Part shown: in pieces, positions 40,111-41,118 of the stretch
Numbering within the stretch: position 1 is the first letter of the stretch
Layout of the letters: every line of letters starts with the position of its first letter
Assembly: GCA_910584075.1 (NCBI GenBank)
Contig: CAJTZI010000014.1
Coordinates: 1 to 41,118 of the forward strand
DNA: 41,118 bases
Direction of reading: 5' to 3'
DNA from: an uncultured Oscillibacter sp.
Lineage (GTDB): Bacteria; Bacillota; Clostridia; Oscillospirales; Oscillospiraceae
The notes under the pieces: model-generated
Seen by the model: only the letters and a program-made list of their open reading frames with translations
Databases searched by the model: none
What the model was told of the DNA's origin: nothing
Program-made: the position numbers and the translations under genes

Positions 40111-40351
40111 AGAACCACCTCTTTCTTCTCAAAAGCTCTCAAATCATTGCGCCGCAATGGGTTCAAGATTTTCGACTGTTTCATAACTTCTCAAGAAACG
40201 GCGTATTTTCTCGCTCAAATGGTGTAAATTTTGGTGTAAAACCACTCGGCACTTCGTTTTACACCGCAGGACCCCGGAACCCCTTGCGGCTGTAAGGATA
40301 CAAGGTTTCAAGCAGTGCGGCGGGCACTCTTTTGAGAACTTGTGCCATGTA
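40084..40351 (-). repeat. Integrative-element end, copy 2 (outer, next to the integrase)
   Basis: Homologous to copy 1. It has GGTGTAAA at 40221 and 40233 and the inverted TTACACC at 40259. These short repeats on both sides of a 5'-gene core look like arm-type integrase sites. It lies directly beyond the stop codon of the integrase gene. Confidence 0.8.
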
Positions 40352-40380
40352 ATGCCGTTCTCTGATATGCGGCTAAAGTA

Positions 40381-41118
40381 TTAGGAGATCTTAAAAGCCC
40401 CATTGAGCGCCATCACCGCTTCAACCTTTTTATCTCGGAACGCCTTTGCGTAAGTCTCCATTGTAGTGCGTATGTTCCGATGTCCCATAACATCTTGCAG
40501 AACCTTAATGTTGATATTCTGTTCGCACATGCGTGTACAGAACGTATGCCGCAGAATATGAGCACTAATCTTTGGAAGGTAGCACGGCTCACGTTTCTCT
40601 TCCAGCGCTTTTGCATACTCTTCCTTGTTGTAGGAGGTTGTGATACCCTGGATCGTGTCATAAACAAAGGATTGTGTGTAGACTTGTCCGTTGTTATTGA
40701 GGAAAACAAAATCGCTGTATCCATCCACTACAAATTTTTTCTTTTTCGATTTCCGTTTCCCACGCTCCCGCTGCAAAGCTGCCTTTACTTCATCGAACAT
40801 CGGTATTTCCCGGAAACCCGCTTCTGTTTTTGGAGCAGATATCCTATAACGATAGTTGCCATCTTCCCCTTGCTTATAAAGCAGGGCGTGCGTTACATGG
40901 ATAATACCTTCCTCAAAATCGCAGTCACACCATCTTAGACCAAGGGCTTCTCCAATCCGCATTCCCGTGCCAAGCAACACTGTGAACAGGTTTGCCATCC
41001 TATTATATTTTTCAGAAGCGTAAATGTAATCAATAAAAAGTTCTTGCTGCTCTACCGTCAATGGCTCCCTGCACGCAGGGTTCAATTCTGCGGTCTTACG
41101 GAAATTGCGGAACGCATT
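40381..41118 (-). CDS. Tyrosine recombinase/integrase, N-terminus beyond the window
   Basis: Site-specific integrase of an integrative element; the visible 245 residues hold the end of the core-binding domain and the catalytic domain. Catalytic residues are Arg in GTGMRIGEALGLRW, His-x-x-Arg in HILRHTFCTRM, His in VMGHRN and the nucleophile Tyr in TMETYAKAF, the Tn916/phage-type set. The frame is open to the window edge. Base use is clearly AT-richer than the flanking genes, which fits a foreign origin. The gene points toward the duplicated smc start, as expected for int beside an attachment site. Confidence 0.92.
   Translation of the reverse strand, partial: NAFRNFRKTAELNPACREPLTVEQQELFIDYIYASEKYNRMANLFTVLLGTGMRIGEALGLRWCDCDFEEGIIHVTHALLYKQGEDGNYRYRISAPKTEAGFREIPMFDEVKAALQRERGKRKSKKKKFVVDGYSDFVFLNNNGQVYTQSFVYDTIQGITTSYNKEEYAKALEEKREPCYLPKISAHILRHTFCTRMCEQNINIKVLQDVMGHRNIRTTMETYAKAFRDKKVEAVMALNGAFKIS

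Overview
This 41 kb window looks like chromosome from a GC-rich, Gram-positive anaerobe of the class Clostridia, most likely Oscillospiraceae (the Flavonifractor/Oscillibacter/Lawsonibacter side). The reasons are the GC-rich codon use, strong GGAGG ribosome sites with several GTG and TTG starts, the gene order yhbY / nadD-yqeK / LCP / rsfS and smc / ftsY, a G5-3D cell-wall protein, ATP-type PEP carboxykinase, and anaerobic molybdenum hydroxylases. The genus is inference. No rRNA, tRNA or CRISPR array was seen.

Layout. 1-900 is the 3' part of an AgrC-like sensor kinase, followed by a possible regulator relic and thiN. 2-9.7 kb is a molybdenum-hydroxylase locus: a fused one-chain xanthine dehydrogenase-like enzyme (XdhD type), a convergent MobA-like cofactor-maturation gene, a three-subunit xdhABC operon, and a short ModE-like regulator. 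The regulator is divergent from an aldo/keto reductase with ferredoxin cysteines, and the two share a striking 54-bp dyad. 10.8-13.1 kb holds a small unknown protein and a large membrane protein with an N-terminal XRE DNA-binding domain. 13.3-18.5 kb carries pckA, rsmA, a GNAT/HAD pair and the G5-3D protein. 18.5-19.4 kb has no clear gene but has promoter, operator-like and terminator signals. A MATE pump, a cysteine-rich small protein and a decayed integrative-element fragment (RepA_N initiator) follow. 22.4-26.7 kb contains an XRE-cupin regulator, a 42-residue membrane ORF, BirA-controlled bioY, a type-4 uracil-DNA glycosylase, a DUF1113 membrane protein, a lysophospholipase-like hydrolase and a zinc-ribbon protein.

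26.7-39.6 kb is all on the minus strand and largely housekeeping: PurO-type IMP cyclohydrolase with a YgjP-like metallohydrolase, the yhbY/nadD-yqeK/LCP/rsfS group, rph-rdgB, and smc - three small zinc-ribbon membrane proteins - ftsY. Two roughly 260-310 bp intergenic elements with related terminal inverted repeats (27958-28270 and 31995-32257), and single copies of the same motif elsewhere, punctuate these operons.

The most unusual part is smc and its surroundings. Its last 27 codons plus stop are duplicated just downstream with only silent differences. Its first nine codons, together with about 250 bp of upstream DNA rich in GGTGTAAA repeats, are duplicated upstream, beside a tyrosine integrase that runs off the window at 41118. 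I read this as stacked integrative elements using the 5' end of smc as attachment site and rebuilding its start, with a separate exchange at the 3' end.
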